From contig CAMUYI010000004.1 of assembly GCA_947164985.1 (NCBI GenBank), forward strand, positions 1-64,000: a stretch of DNA of 64,000 nucleotides, in the 5' to 3' direction. The notes beneath the pieces were generated by a model. That model searched no databases and had not been told where the DNA came from. It worked only from the letters and a program-made list of their open reading frames with translations. This document shows, one piece after another, positions 57,137 to 64,000 of this stretch; within the stretch, counting starts at the first letter, position 1, and every line of letters begins with the position of its first letter. The position numbers and the translations under genes were made by a program. This DNA is from an uncultured Bacteroidales bacterium (GTDB lineage: Bacteria > Bacteroidota > Bacteroidia > Bacteroidales > Paludibacteraceae).

Positions 57137-58948
57137 TCAACTTTCCACTTCGATCGCCTGACATTTGTACGCCAGATACGATTTCTCGTCGTCGTTCAAT
57201 AGCGGCGACACCTCTTTATATACGCGTACGTGATAAGCGTTGAGCCAATCGATCTCGTCCTCTGTCATCAGACTCATCTCGATCAGTTGTGTGTCGTAGA
57301 AACAGAGCGTCAAGGTTTCGAATGCCAACCATTCGTCTTCGGTCGTCGTGGCCTTGGTCGCCTTCGCCGGAATGACTGTGATCAGGTTCTCTGTGCGGAT
57401 ACCCCATTTATCGGTACGATAAATACCCGGTTCATCGGAGATGATATGACCCACCTCCAGCGCCGTCGGGTTATTGTCCGTACGTACGTTCTGTGGACCT
57501 TCGTGGCAACCTAAGAAATGGCCTACACCGTGACCCGTACCGTGACCGAACGTGATACCTGCTTCCCACATATATTGCTTGGCGAGTGCGTCGAGTTGAT
57601 TGCCGCGCGTACCTCTCGGGAAACGTGCCCGCGCCAAAGCGATATGACCTTTCAGGACGTAGGTATAATCGAGTTTTGCTTGCTGCGGGATGCGACCGCC
57701 TAACCATACCGTTCTCGTGATATCCGTCGTGCCGTCCAAGTACTGACCGCCCGAATCGAGCAGTAACATACCTTCCGGCTTCACCTCCGCGCAGTTGGTC
57801 TTCGTGGCTGCATAATGCACGATAGCACCGTTACCCTGATAACCCGCGATCGTTCCGAAACTCTCCTCCACGAAGTTCTCGCCCATCATACGGAACTCAT
57901 GCAATTTCTCCATCAATTCCCATTCCGTACGGGTCTCGCCATGCTTGAACGCTTTCTCTTCGAGCCATTTGAAGAACCGTGTCAAGGCTACCGCATCCTG
58001 CCGCATCGCCGTCCGTTCACCTTCCAACTCTACCGCATTCTTCTTCGCCTTGTCAATCAAGATCGGCGATTTCGCGTTGATCTTCTTGCATCCTTCCGGA
58101 ATAGCTTCGTAGAGGGCTTCGTTCACCCGTGCGCCGTCGTACAGCACGGTGCCGCTGAGGCTCCTAATATAGTCGAAGACCGCCTCATAATCCTGCACGT
58201 CTATGTTATTGAAATCCAAATAGTTCTGTGCCGGCGAATCAATCTTATTCGGGTCCACGAATAAGGTACATTTATCCGCCTCCAGCACCACATACGAGAT
58301 CACTACCGGATTGTACTCCACATCGTTTCCGCGGATGTTCAGCAACCATGCTATCTCATCCAACGCGCTGATGATCATAGCGTCCGCTTTCTTCTTGGCG
58401 AGTTGTTCGCGCATTCTCGCCAACTTGCTCTCCACGGATTCCCCTGCGAAATCTTCGCTATACGAATAGAGCTTGTCTTGCGGAATAGCCGGCCTGCCTT
58501 CGATCCACAAAGGCTTGATCAGGTCGATCGACTTCAACGCGATACCGACTTCTGAAAACTGATTTCTGAATGCTGAATACTGATCTACGCTGAACATCTC
58601 GGGATTAACACCAACCCGTAACCCGTCACCCGTAACCTGTAACCCCTCTATCCAATCGACAATGCTCGGGCAATCCACATCGCTCTCCCGCATCAACTCA
58701 ATACCCGAATCTTCGAGTTCAATCCCTGCCTGCAGGTAATAGCGGCTGTCGGTCCAAAGCAGCGCTTTGTCCATCGTCACAACCACCGTACCGCTCTCGC
58801 CGTTGAAACCACTTATCCATTGCATCTCGCACCAGTGACTCGCCATGTATTCACTCGCATGCGGATCGTTTCCCGGCACTACATACACATCCAATCCATA
58901 CTCCAGCATCAACGCTCTCAAAGCGGCAATTTTTTCCTTCGTGTTCAT
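57137..58948 (-). CDS. pepP: Aminopeptidase P family metallopeptidase
   Basis: The 603-residue long-form Xaa-Pro aminopeptidase has two N-terminal creatinase-like domains and a C-terminal pita-bread domain. The metal ligands are in LLLDSGGQYLDGTTDITRT, GHGTGHGVGHFLGCHEGP and ISDEPGIYRTDKWGIRTEN. It removes N-terminal residues before proline, in the cytoplasm. The second N-terminal domain carries two separate heptamer insertions, encoding QVTGDGLRV and QYSAFRNQFSE. The ATG at 58948 is used because it gives a family-like start; the upstream frame covers promoter sequence. Confidence 0.93.
   Translation of the reverse strand: MNTKEKIAALRALMLEYGLDVYVVPGNDPHASEYMASHWCEMQWISGFNGESGTVVVTMDKALLWTDSRYYLQAGIELEDSGIELMRESDVDCPSIVDWIEGLQVTGDGLRVGVNPEMFSVDQYSAFRNQFSEVGIALKSIDLIKPLWIEGRPAIPQDKLYSYSEDFAGESVESKLARMREQLAKKKADAMIISALDEIAWLLNIRGNDVEYNPVVISYVVLEADKCTLFVDPNKIDSPAQNYLDFNNIDVQDYEAVFDYIRSLSGTVLYDGARVNEALYEAIPEGCKKINAKSPILIDKAKKNAVELEGERTAMRQDAVALTRFFKWLEEKAFKHGETRTEWELMEKLHEFRMMGENFVEESFGTIAGYQGNGAIVHYAATKTNCAEVKPEGMLLLDSGGQYLDGTTDITRTVWLGGRIPQQAKLDYTYVLKGHIALARARFPRGTRGNQLDALAKQYMWEAGITFGHGTGHGVGHFLGCHEGPQNVRTDNNPTALEVGHIISDEPGIYRTDKWGIRTENLITVIPAKATKATTTEDEWLAFETLTLCFYDTQLIEMSLMTEDEIDWLNAYHVRVYKEVSPLLNDDEKSYLAYKCQAIEVES
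58552..58586. repeat. Heptamer element inside pepP (CTGAxxx family)
   Basis: Five units (CTGAAAA, CTGAATA and variants) lie in frame and encode QYSAFRNQFSE. Confidence 0.85.
58615..58647. repeat. Heptamer element inside pepP (CCCGTAA family)
   Basis: Five units (CCCGTAA, CCCGTCA and variants) lie in frame and encode LQVTGDGLRVG. It is almost the same as the element in the HAD gene. Confidence 0.9.
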
Positions 58949-58967
58949 AATAACGTAATTTAGGCTG

Positions 58968-58999
58968 CAAATATACGACAAAAATTGCATATATGCAAA
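58968..58999 (-). promoter_or_regulatory. Promoter of the pepP/kinase-AAA+/clpP operon
   Basis: A TATATTTG -7 box (58968-58975) and a TTTG -33 box (58996-58999) are separated by 20 bases. The perfect palindrome TTGCATATATGCAA (58985-58998) covers the -33 region. Confidence 0.75.
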
Positions 59000-59024
59000 T
59001 TTTTCCGATAAAATTTAGAGAATT

Positions 59025-59056
59025 TTTGCATATATCATTTTTTTTTTGTACTTTTG
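59025..59056 (+). promoter_or_regulatory. Promoter of the MBL-fold gene
   Basis: A TTTG -33 box (59025-59028, continuing TTTGCATATAT) and a TACTTTTG -7 box (59049-59056) are separated by 20 bases. It is divergent from pepP. Confidence 0.8.
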
Positions 59057-59072
59057 TGCCCGATTTGGTAAT

Positions 59073-59915
59073 ATGGAGGAGAATGAGCTCATATTTAGGT
59101 GCTTTGCCAGCGGAAGTAGCGGTAACTGCTACTACCTCGGTACGCGTCGTCAGGGGATCCTGATCGATGCCGGCATCTCTGCGCGGTCCATCCAGAAATA
59201 CCTGCGCGAGATGGGGCTCGACTTCAATAATATCATGGGCGTGCTGGTTACGCATGACCATGCCGACCATATCCGTGCCGTAGGCACACTCGGCGAACGG
59301 GTCCATCTACCTATCTACACCACCGCACAGATCCACGATGGTATCGACCGCAACTATGGCGTACGCGAGAAGCTGCGTACCAGCCGCCGCTATTTCGATC
59401 GCGGCGTGGAGTGGGATCTCTTCGGCATGCGGATCAACACCTTCCATATCGAGCATGACTCTACCGATTGTCTCGGTTACTGCATCGATTATCTCGGTCA
59501 GCGTTTTGTGCTCATGACGGACTGCGGGTCCGTCAATCCGGAGATGGAGGAGTACATCCGTACCGCTAACCATCTGGTCATCGAGGCGAACCATGACGAG
59601 CATATGTTGCTCAATGGTCCGTACCCCACCTATCTTAAGGAACGTATCCTCTCGCCCCGCGGACACCAGTCCAATGACACCTGCGGCGAACTGCTCGAAC
59701 GCAACTGGCATCCCGACTTGCGTAATGTATGGCTATGCCACCTCTCCCTTGAGAACAACGATCCTGAAGTGGCATACGACACCGTTCGGTCCTACCTCGA
59801 AGAGATCGATATCATCCCCGGACAGGAGATCTTCCTCAAAGCCCTGGAGCGCACTACGCCAAGTCCTGTGTATGTCCTCAACGATCACATGATCGTCGAG
59901 ACGTTAAACGGTTAA
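59073..59915 (+). CDS. MBL-fold hydrolase of the YycJ/WalJ type
   Basis: The 280-residue metallo-beta-lactamase-fold protein opens FRCFASGSSGNCYYLG, the hallmark of the YycJ/WalJ group. The metal motif is THDHADH (about 60-66), with a further Asp in MTDCGSV and His in CHLSLENND. Homologues are proposed 5'-3' DNA exonucleases. It is cytoplasmic. The ATG at 59073 follows the promoter. Its last codons lie in a dispersed repeat. Confidence 0.88.
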   Translation: MEENELIFRCFASGSSGNCYYLGTRRQGILIDAGISARSIQKYLREMGLDFNNIMGVLVTHDHADHIRAVGTLGERVHLPIYTTAQIHDGIDRNYGVREKLRTSRRYFDRGVEWDLFGMRINTFHIEHDSTDCLGYCIDYLGQRFVLMTDCGSVNPEMEEYIRTANHLVIEANHDEHMLLNGPYPTYLKERILSPRGHQSNDTCGELLERNWHPDLRNVWLCHLSLENNDPEVAYDTVRSYLEEIDIIPGQEIFLKALERTTPSPVYVLNDHMIVETLNG

Positions 59916-59960
59916 ATAGTTAAAATGGTTTTTTCTTTGAAAAAAACGTTAAATAGTTAG
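59902..59960 (-). repeat. Dispersed ~57-bp element, copy B (inverted)
   Basis: Read on the minus strand it has the same order as copy A at 22879-22934: CTAACTATTTAACG, a GTTTTTTTC/GAAAAAAC hairpin, then AACCATTTTAAC and TTTAAC units. It covers the stop of the MBL-fold gene and ends 2 bases before the next start. Confidence 0.8.
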
Positions 59961-59962
59961 AT

Positions 59963-60697
59963 ATGGAAAGACTTGTAATTATCCCGACTTACAACGAAAA
60001 GGAAAATATTGAAGCTATCATCACAGCAGTGATGGAGTTACCCCTTGAGTTCAACGTCCTCGTCATCGATGACGGTTCACCCGACGGCACAGCGGCTATC
60101 GTCAAGTCCCTCATGGCCGGTAAATACAAAGGTCGTGTGGATCTCGTGGAGCGTTCCGGCAAACTCGGACTCGGTACCGCCTATATCTGCGGTTTCAAGT
60201 GGGCGATCGAACATAAAGCCGACTATATCTTCGAGATGGATGCCGACTTTAGCCATAACCCGCAGGACCTGCTCAAACTCTATGACGCATGTGCCAACCA
60301 AGGAGCGGACCTCGCCATCGGTAGCCGGTATGTCACCGGTGTCAACGTTGTCAACTGGCCCATGGGACGTGTGCTCATGTCCTATTTCGCATCCAAGTAT
60401 GTACGTACCGTCCTTGGCGTCGATATCCATGACACTACAGCCGGTTTTGTGGCATACAAACGTCATACACTCGAGACCATCGAACTCGATAAGATCCGCT
60501 TCAAAGGCTATGCCTTCCAGATCGAGATGAAGTTCACCGCCCATAAGTGCGGCGCGAAGATCATCGAGGTGCCCATCATCTTCGTTAACCGTGTACTCGG
60601 TACCTCCAAGATGTCCGGCGGCATCTTCTCCGAAGCACTCCTCGGCGTCATTCGTCTCAAAATATCTTCGTGGTTTAGAAAATATCCTAAATTATGA
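59963..60697 (+). CDS. Polyprenol (dolichol)-phosphate mannosyltransferase-like GT2
   Basis: The 244-residue GT2 glycosyltransferase resembles soluble dolichol-phosphate mannose synthases: IIPTYNEKENIEAII, VLVIDDGSPDGTA, FEMDADFSHNP (the catalytic DAD) and SRYVTGVNVVNWPMGR, then FKGYAFQIEMKF. It would transfer a sugar from a nucleotide donor to polyprenyl phosphate at the inner membrane face, possibly feeding protein O-glycosylation, which is common in Bacteroidota. Its stop overlaps the argS start by 4 bp. Confidence 0.92.
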   Translation: MERLVIIPTYNEKENIEAIITAVMELPLEFNVLVIDDGSPDGTAAIVKSLMAGKYKGRVDLVERSGKLGLGTAYICGFKWAIEHKADYIFEMDADFSHNPQDLLKLYDACANQGADLAIGSRYVTGVNVVNWPMGRVLMSYFASKYVRTVLGVDIHDTTAGFVAYKRHTLETIELDKIRFKGYAFQIEMKFTAHKCGAKIIEVPIIFVNRVLGTSKMSGGIFSEALLGVIRLKISSWFRKYPKL

Positions 60698-62436
60698 GTT
60701 TAGAACAAAATATACAGGTATTAGTCAAAGATGCCGTGAAGGCGCTTTATGGTGTGGAGGCTACGGATGCCATGGTGCAGTTGCAGAAGACGCGTCCGGA
60801 GTTTGAAGGTAACTTGACGGTGGTTGTTTTCCCCTTCGTCAAACTCGCCCGCAAAGCCCCTGCTCAAGTAGCTACCGAGATCGGCGAAAAACTGATGGCT
60901 GACGGCTCAGGGCTGATAGCTCGTTTTAACGCCGTACAGGGCTTCCTCAACCTCGTTATCGACGATGCTTTCTGGGTAAAGCAGTTAGAGGCGATTGATG
61001 CAGAGCCTAACTACGGTCAGCAGCCGAATCGTGACAAGCTTATGATGGTCGAGTACTCGTCCCCGAATACCAATAAACCCCTTCACCTCGGTCACGTGCG
61101 TAATAACCTCCTCGGCTATTCGATCGCACGCATCCAAGAGGCGAACGGTTGGAAGGTCGTCAAGACCAATATCGTCAACGACCGCGGTATCCATATCTGC
61201 AAGTCCATGCTCGCATGGCTCAAGTTCGGTAATGGCGAGACACCCGAATCCTCCGGTAAGAAAGGCGACCACCTCATCGGTGACTACTACGTCCGTTTCG
61301 ATAAGGAATACAAAGCGCAGATAGCCGAACTCATGGCCAAGGGCCTCGACGAAGAGACCGCCAAACGTGAAGCATCCCTCATGCTCGAGGCGCAGGAGAT
61401 GCTCCGCAAATGGGAAGCCAACGACCCCGAGATCCGTGCCCTCTGGGCGAAGATGAATAGCTGGGTCTATGCCGGTTTTGACGAGACCTACAAGCGTCTC
61501 GGCGTGTCGTTCGATAAGATCTATTATGAATCGAACACCTACCTCGAGGGCAAGTCCGAAGTGGAGAAAGGGCTCGCTGCCGGTCAGTTCTACCGCCGCG
61601 AAGACGGATCCGTCTGGGCGGACCTCACCAAGGATGGACTCGATGAGAAACTGCTGCTCCGTTCCGATGGCACTTCCGTCTATATGACCCAGGATATCGG
61701 TACCGCCAAACTGCGTTTCCAGGACTATCCGATCGATAAGATGGTCTATGTGGTCGGTAACGAACAGGAATACCATTTCAAGGTGCTGTCTATCCTCCTC
61801 GACCGACTCGGATTCCCCTTCGGTAAGGAACTCGTCCATTTCTCCTACGGTATGGTCGAACTGCCGAACGGTAAGATGAAATCCCGCGAAGGAACGGTAG
61901 TGGACGCTGATGATTTGATGGATAAGATGATCGAGGATGCCCGCGAGATGAACGAGGATCCGGAGGTAGCACGCATGGTTGGCCTCGGAGCATTGAAATA
62001 CTTCATCTTGAAAGTCGATCCGCGCAAGAACATGCTCTTCAATCCCGCCGAGTCCATTGACTTCAACGGCAATACCGGTCCCTTCATCCAATACACCTAC
62101 GCGCGTATTCAGTCCGTTCTCCGCAAAGCCGATCCTCGAGATCTCGAAATCTCGAAATCGCAAGATCTCGAAGAGAAAGAGCTCGCCCTCATCCAACGCC
62201 TTACGGAGTACCCCGCTGTCGTTCGCGTCGCCGGCGATAACTTCTCCCCGGCTGTCATCTGCAACTACGCCTACGACCTCGCGTGTGACTTCAACTCGTT
62301 CTATCATGATCTCAGTATCCTGAATGAACCCGATGCAGCCAAGCGTGCCCTCCGTCTCTTGCTGGCGAAGAATGTCGGTAAGGTGCTGAATGCAGCCATG
62401 TCCCTCCTCGGCATCGAGATGCCCGAAAGAATGTAA
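60694..62436 (+). CDS. argS: Arginyl-tRNA synthetase
   Basis: The 580-residue class I synthetase has an N-terminal ArgRS-specific domain, the HIGH-type motif PLHLGHVRNN (about 129-138), the KMSK-equivalent NGKMKSREGT, and a C-terminal DALR anticodon-binding domain. It charges tRNA-Arg in the cytoplasm. Two repeat elements are in frame: CTGAxxx heptamers encoding LMADGSGLIAR in the N-domain, and 8-mers encoding RDLEISKSQDLEE near residues 481-493 before the DALR domain. It begins in an ATGA overlap with the GT2 gene. Confidence 0.96.
   Translation: MSLEQNIQVLVKDAVKALYGVEATDAMVQLQKTRPEFEGNLTVVVFPFVKLARKAPAQVATEIGEKLMADGSGLIARFNAVQGFLNLVIDDAFWVKQLEAIDAEPNYGQQPNRDKLMMVEYSSPNTNKPLHLGHVRNNLLGYSIARIQEANGWKVVKTNIVNDRGIHICKSMLAWLKFGNGETPESSGKKGDHLIGDYYVRFDKEYKAQIAELMAKGLDEETAKREASLMLEAQEMLRKWEANDPEIRALWAKMNSWVYAGFDETYKRLGVSFDKIYYESNTYLEGKSEVEKGLAAGQFYRREDGSVWADLTKDGLDEKLLLRSDGTSVYMTQDIGTAKLRFQDYPIDKMVYVVGNEQEYHFKVLSILLDRLGFPFGKELVHFSYGMVELPNGKMKSREGTVVDADDLMDKMIEDAREMNEDPEVARMVGLGALKYFILKVDPRKNMLFNPAESIDFNGNTGPFIQYTYARIQSVLRKADPRDLEISKSQDLEEKELALIQRLTEYPAVVRVAGDNFSPAVICNYAYDLACDFNSFYHDLSILNEPDAAKRALRLLLAKNVGKVLNAAMSLLGIEMPERM
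60892..60923. repeat. Heptamer element inside argS (CTGAxxx family)
   Basis: Four units (CTGATGG, CTGACGG and variants) lie in frame and encode LMADGSGLIA. Confidence 0.75.
62135..62174. repeat. 8-mer element inside argS
   Basis: Five units of CTCGAAAT with variants CTCGAGAT and CGCAAGAT lie in frame and encode DLEISKSQDLEE. Confidence 0.85.
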
Positions 62437-62462
62437 TTACTAACTTGTAAAATCATATCATT

Positions 62463-62693
62463 ATGAAAGATCTCATCAAAGGAGCTGCCCTCTTTATCGG
62501 CGGCGCAATGGTAGGAGCTGCTGCAGCGCTGTTACTCACCCCAAAGACAGGGGAAGAAGTGCGTCAGCAGATTGCAGACGTAGCAGAAGATGCTAAGCAG
62601 AAAGTAAAAGAGTATTGTGAACAAGTGAAATCTGAGCTCGAGCAAGCCATGGAGCAACCCGCTCAGGCTGAACCCGAACCCGCTAAAGAATAA
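62463..62693 (+). CDS. YtxH-domain membrane protein
   Basis: The 76-residue protein has one N-terminal membrane helix (GAALFIGGAMVGAAAALLLTP), the YtxH hallmark TPKTGEEVRQQI, and an amphipathic helical tail ending in Glu/Pro/Ala-rich sequence. YtxH-like proteins are often stress-linked and of unknown activity. It lies 5 bases upstream of the holin-family protein, and the two probably act together. Confidence 0.87.
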   Translation: MKDLIKGAALFIGGAMVGAAAALLLTPKTGEEVRQQIADVAEDAKQKVKEYCEQVKSELEQAMEQPAQAEPEPAKE

Positions 62694-62698
62694 GCCTT

Positions 62699-63193
62699 AT
62701 GGAGAACGAAATGATTGAGCAAATCAAGCAAGAGGCCACTACCTTTGGTAAAGCCCTTGGTAATGCCGGCAGATGGCATCTGATCGGTATCGTCAGCCGC
62801 GTGTTGGGCCTTTTCCTGCTTATCTTCACCTTAGTGCTCTGTGTACTCGCCCTCTTCACCTTCGGTGCTGTAGCGGCTATCGATGTGATGGCGCAGTACA
62901 TGCCGGTATGGGCGGCAGCGCTTATCATCAGCAGTCTCTATCTGCTGCTCATCGTCGTCGCTATCCTCTGCCGCAAACCGCTCTTCGTGCATCCCTTCAT
63001 CCGCTTGCTCTCCAAGCATGTCATCGGCACCCAGGAAGAACTGGTGCTCGAGACCCTCAAGGCAGAGCACGAAGTGGACCTGCAGAAAGTGAAGATCGAG
63101 ACCCACGTCGAGAATGCGACGCGCGAAATCAATTTCTACGCCAACCTCCTCTCCCGCCTCTGGAAAACCCTCAGCGGCTGGTTGCATAAATAA
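62699..63193 (+). CDS. Phage-holin-superfamily (DUF1469-like) membrane protein
   Basis: The 164-residue protein has a short N-terminal amphipathic helix, two adjacent membrane segments (about 32-60 and 73-95) and a helical C-terminal tail. It matches the putative holin III/DUF1469 superfamily, which in chromosomes is usually paired with YtxH genes and is not phage lysis machinery. An alternative start is MIEQIKQ at 62711. It ends one base before the convergent DUF2851 stop. Confidence 0.8.
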   Translation: MENEMIEQIKQEATTFGKALGNAGRWHLIGIVSRVLGLFLLIFTLVLCVLALFTFGAVAAIDVMAQYMPVWAAALIISSLYLLLIVVAILCRKPLFVHPFIRLLSKHVIGTQEELVLETLKAEHEVDLQKVKIETHVENATREINFYANLLSRLWKTLSGWLHK

Positions 63194-64000
63194 TTAGAAT
63201 AACCGTAACTGACGGTCTTGGAAGATCTGATAGCCTACCTCGCAGTTGATGCACTCGTGGTGTTGGCAATAGTTTTGATAGAGATGCAGCAGCGCTTGTG
63301 TGTCTGCTGCATTTTTGATGCTCTGACCCAGTACGCGCCATTGGCGAATAATCGTGTTGTTCTCCGGAGCAATCTGTTCCATTAGAGCCGCTGCTTCTTC
63401 CGCTTTGTGCGGATTATTACGATGCAGCGCGTATGCGTATTTGTAGGGTATCACCGTGTTGATCAGCAGGATATCGATACTCGACCTTCCCACCGGTTTA
63501 GAACCGGAGCAAGCCATCCATTCTGGTGATACTTCAAATAGCGGTACAAGGTCCTTTAAATCGTTCGAATCAAGAATCTTACTTAACAGCGATTCGGACT
63601 GATAGAGCAGTTGGGCAAACTGGCGTATCCGCAATTCAGGACTATTCTGCGGACGCAGACGTGCATGCTTCCATATACTGCCGTCCATGGGCGTGAGGCT
63701 GAACTTAGTGCGCAGAAACTCATATTCTTTGACCATCCGTAACCCCTCATCCGTAACCTGTAACCCATCAAGCAATCCCGCTTGACCCATCAATAATGCG
63801 GTCAACTGGAATAGGCTGTTGCGGTGTTTCTGAAGGTAGGATAGGGGCGTATTGATGGCTAACTGCTCAAACGGCAGACTATTGGTATGAAAACCGAAAT
63901 TGCGTGCCAGCGAGATATACAACGCATGTTCCCAACTGCCTTTGGTGATCTCCAATAGTCGTTCTATTGATGCCCGTTTGCATTCCAGCCTCTTGCGTAG
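63194..64000 (-). CDS. DUF2851 family protein, C-terminal part (runs off the window)
   Basis: The frame stays open to the window end, giving at least 268 residues. Sequence features match the DUF2851 family of Bacteroidota (about 430 residues): ARNFGFHTNSLPFEQLA, FQLTALLMGQAGLLDG, RPQNSPELRIRQFAQL and the C-terminal Cys-containing HHECINCEVG. The function is unknown; the Cys cluster could bind metal. A heptamer element encodes GLQVTDEGLRM in the middle. Confidence 0.88.
   Translation of the reverse strand, partial: LRKRLECKRASIERLLEITKGSWEHALYISLARNFGFHTNSLPFEQLAINTPLSYLQKHRNSLFQLTALLMGQAGLLDGLQVTDEGLRMVKEYEFLRTKFSLTPMDGSIWKHARLRPQNSPELRIRQFAQLLYQSESLLSKILDSNDLKDLVPLFEVSPEWMACSGSKPVGRSSIDILLINTVIPYKYAYALHRNNPHKAEEAAALMEQIAPENNTIIRQWRVLGQSIKNAADTQALLHLYQNYCQHHECINCEVGYQIFQDRQLRLF
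63737..63768. repeat. Heptamer element inside DUF2851 gene (CCCGTAA family)
   Basis: Four to five units (CCGTAAC, CCCTCAT and variants) lie in frame and encode LQVTDEGLRM. Confidence 0.85.

Noticed and set aside
60985..62307. 440-codon open frame antisense to argS
   Set aside because: It is a shadow of a strongly biased codon pattern in argS and has no domain, promoter or ribosome site.
62699..63193. Holin-like gene as evidence of a prophage
   Set aside because: Chromosomal YtxH plus holin-superfamily pairs are common, and no phage structural, integrase or lysis genes are near.

Overview
The window is about 64 kb of a Bacteroidota chromosome, most likely from an uncultured gut- or rumen-type member of the Bacteroidales. 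The evidence is two SusC/SusD outer-membrane nutrient-uptake pairs, lineage-typical small families (DUF4491, DUF4250, DUF1294, DUF2851), a C10 cysteine peptidase and an M6 metallopeptidase, and promoters of the Bacteroidota type (a -33 YTTG box, exactly 20 bases, then a -7 TAnnTTTG box). Shine-Dalgarno sequences are weak almost everywhere. No plasmid, prophage, CRISPR array or insertion sequence was seen.

Layout. 1-4.3 kb: end of a lipoprotein gene, a thioesterase, a GH53 galactanase lipoprotein and a secreted beta-helix pair. 4.4-9.2 kb: AraC regulator, bile-acid-symporter-like carrier, HAD nucleotidase, small membrane proteins and a beta-barrel gene. 9.2-21.3 kb: a 12-kb run of minus-strand genes rich in redox and repair functions (MsrA-cupin fusion, lipoprotein nitroreductase, SDR, two almost identical glutathione peroxidases, ferritin-like protein, OhrR/MarR regulator, flavodoxin), with a GH43 glycosidase and several small enzymes among them. 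21.4-23.6 kb: C4-dicarboxylate carrier and cytidylate-kinase-like protein. 23.6-33.7 kb: cell-wall and division (dcw) cluster mraZ-rsmH-ftsL-ftsI-murE-mraY-murD-ftsW-murG, headed by a likely MraZ operator. 33.9-43.9 kb: two secreted peptidases, then a SusC/SusD/Ig-like lipoprotein operon. 44-47.4 kb: M16 peptidase, tRNA-Leu(UAG), MazG, LpxH and a DUF59 protein. 47.8-52.2 kb: a second SusC/SusD pair. 52.3-59 kb: HtpG, ClpP, a protein kinase-AAA+ fusion with a YbjN-like partner, and aminopeptidase P. 59-64 kb: metallo-hydrolase, dolichol-phosphate-mannose-synthase-like enzyme, ArgRS, YtxH and holin-like membrane proteins, and a partial DUF2851 gene.

The most striking signal is a set of about 37 short, degenerate tandem-repeat elements. 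Each has roughly four units of 7 bp (sometimes 8 or 11) and lies either at gene borders, often over a stop codon or just before a start codon, or in frame inside conserved genes (murD, murE, murG, argS, pepP, a HAD hydrolase, GH53 and others). The words differ between elements but form families, and the same family occurs both between and inside genes. I know of no description of this in Bacteroidales; heptamer STRR repeats of filamentous cyanobacteria are the closest analogue I can name.

Other points: a 14-member extended promoter consensus; an orphan OmpR-type DNA-binding protein with a histidine-kinase-ATPase-like tail beside three CTTAA(A/G) boxes spaced 11 bp upstream of a beta-barrel gene; a chimeric gene joining an SDR N-terminus to a histidine-decarboxylase C-terminus; and a possible kinase-AAA+/YbjN/ClpP proteostasis module.
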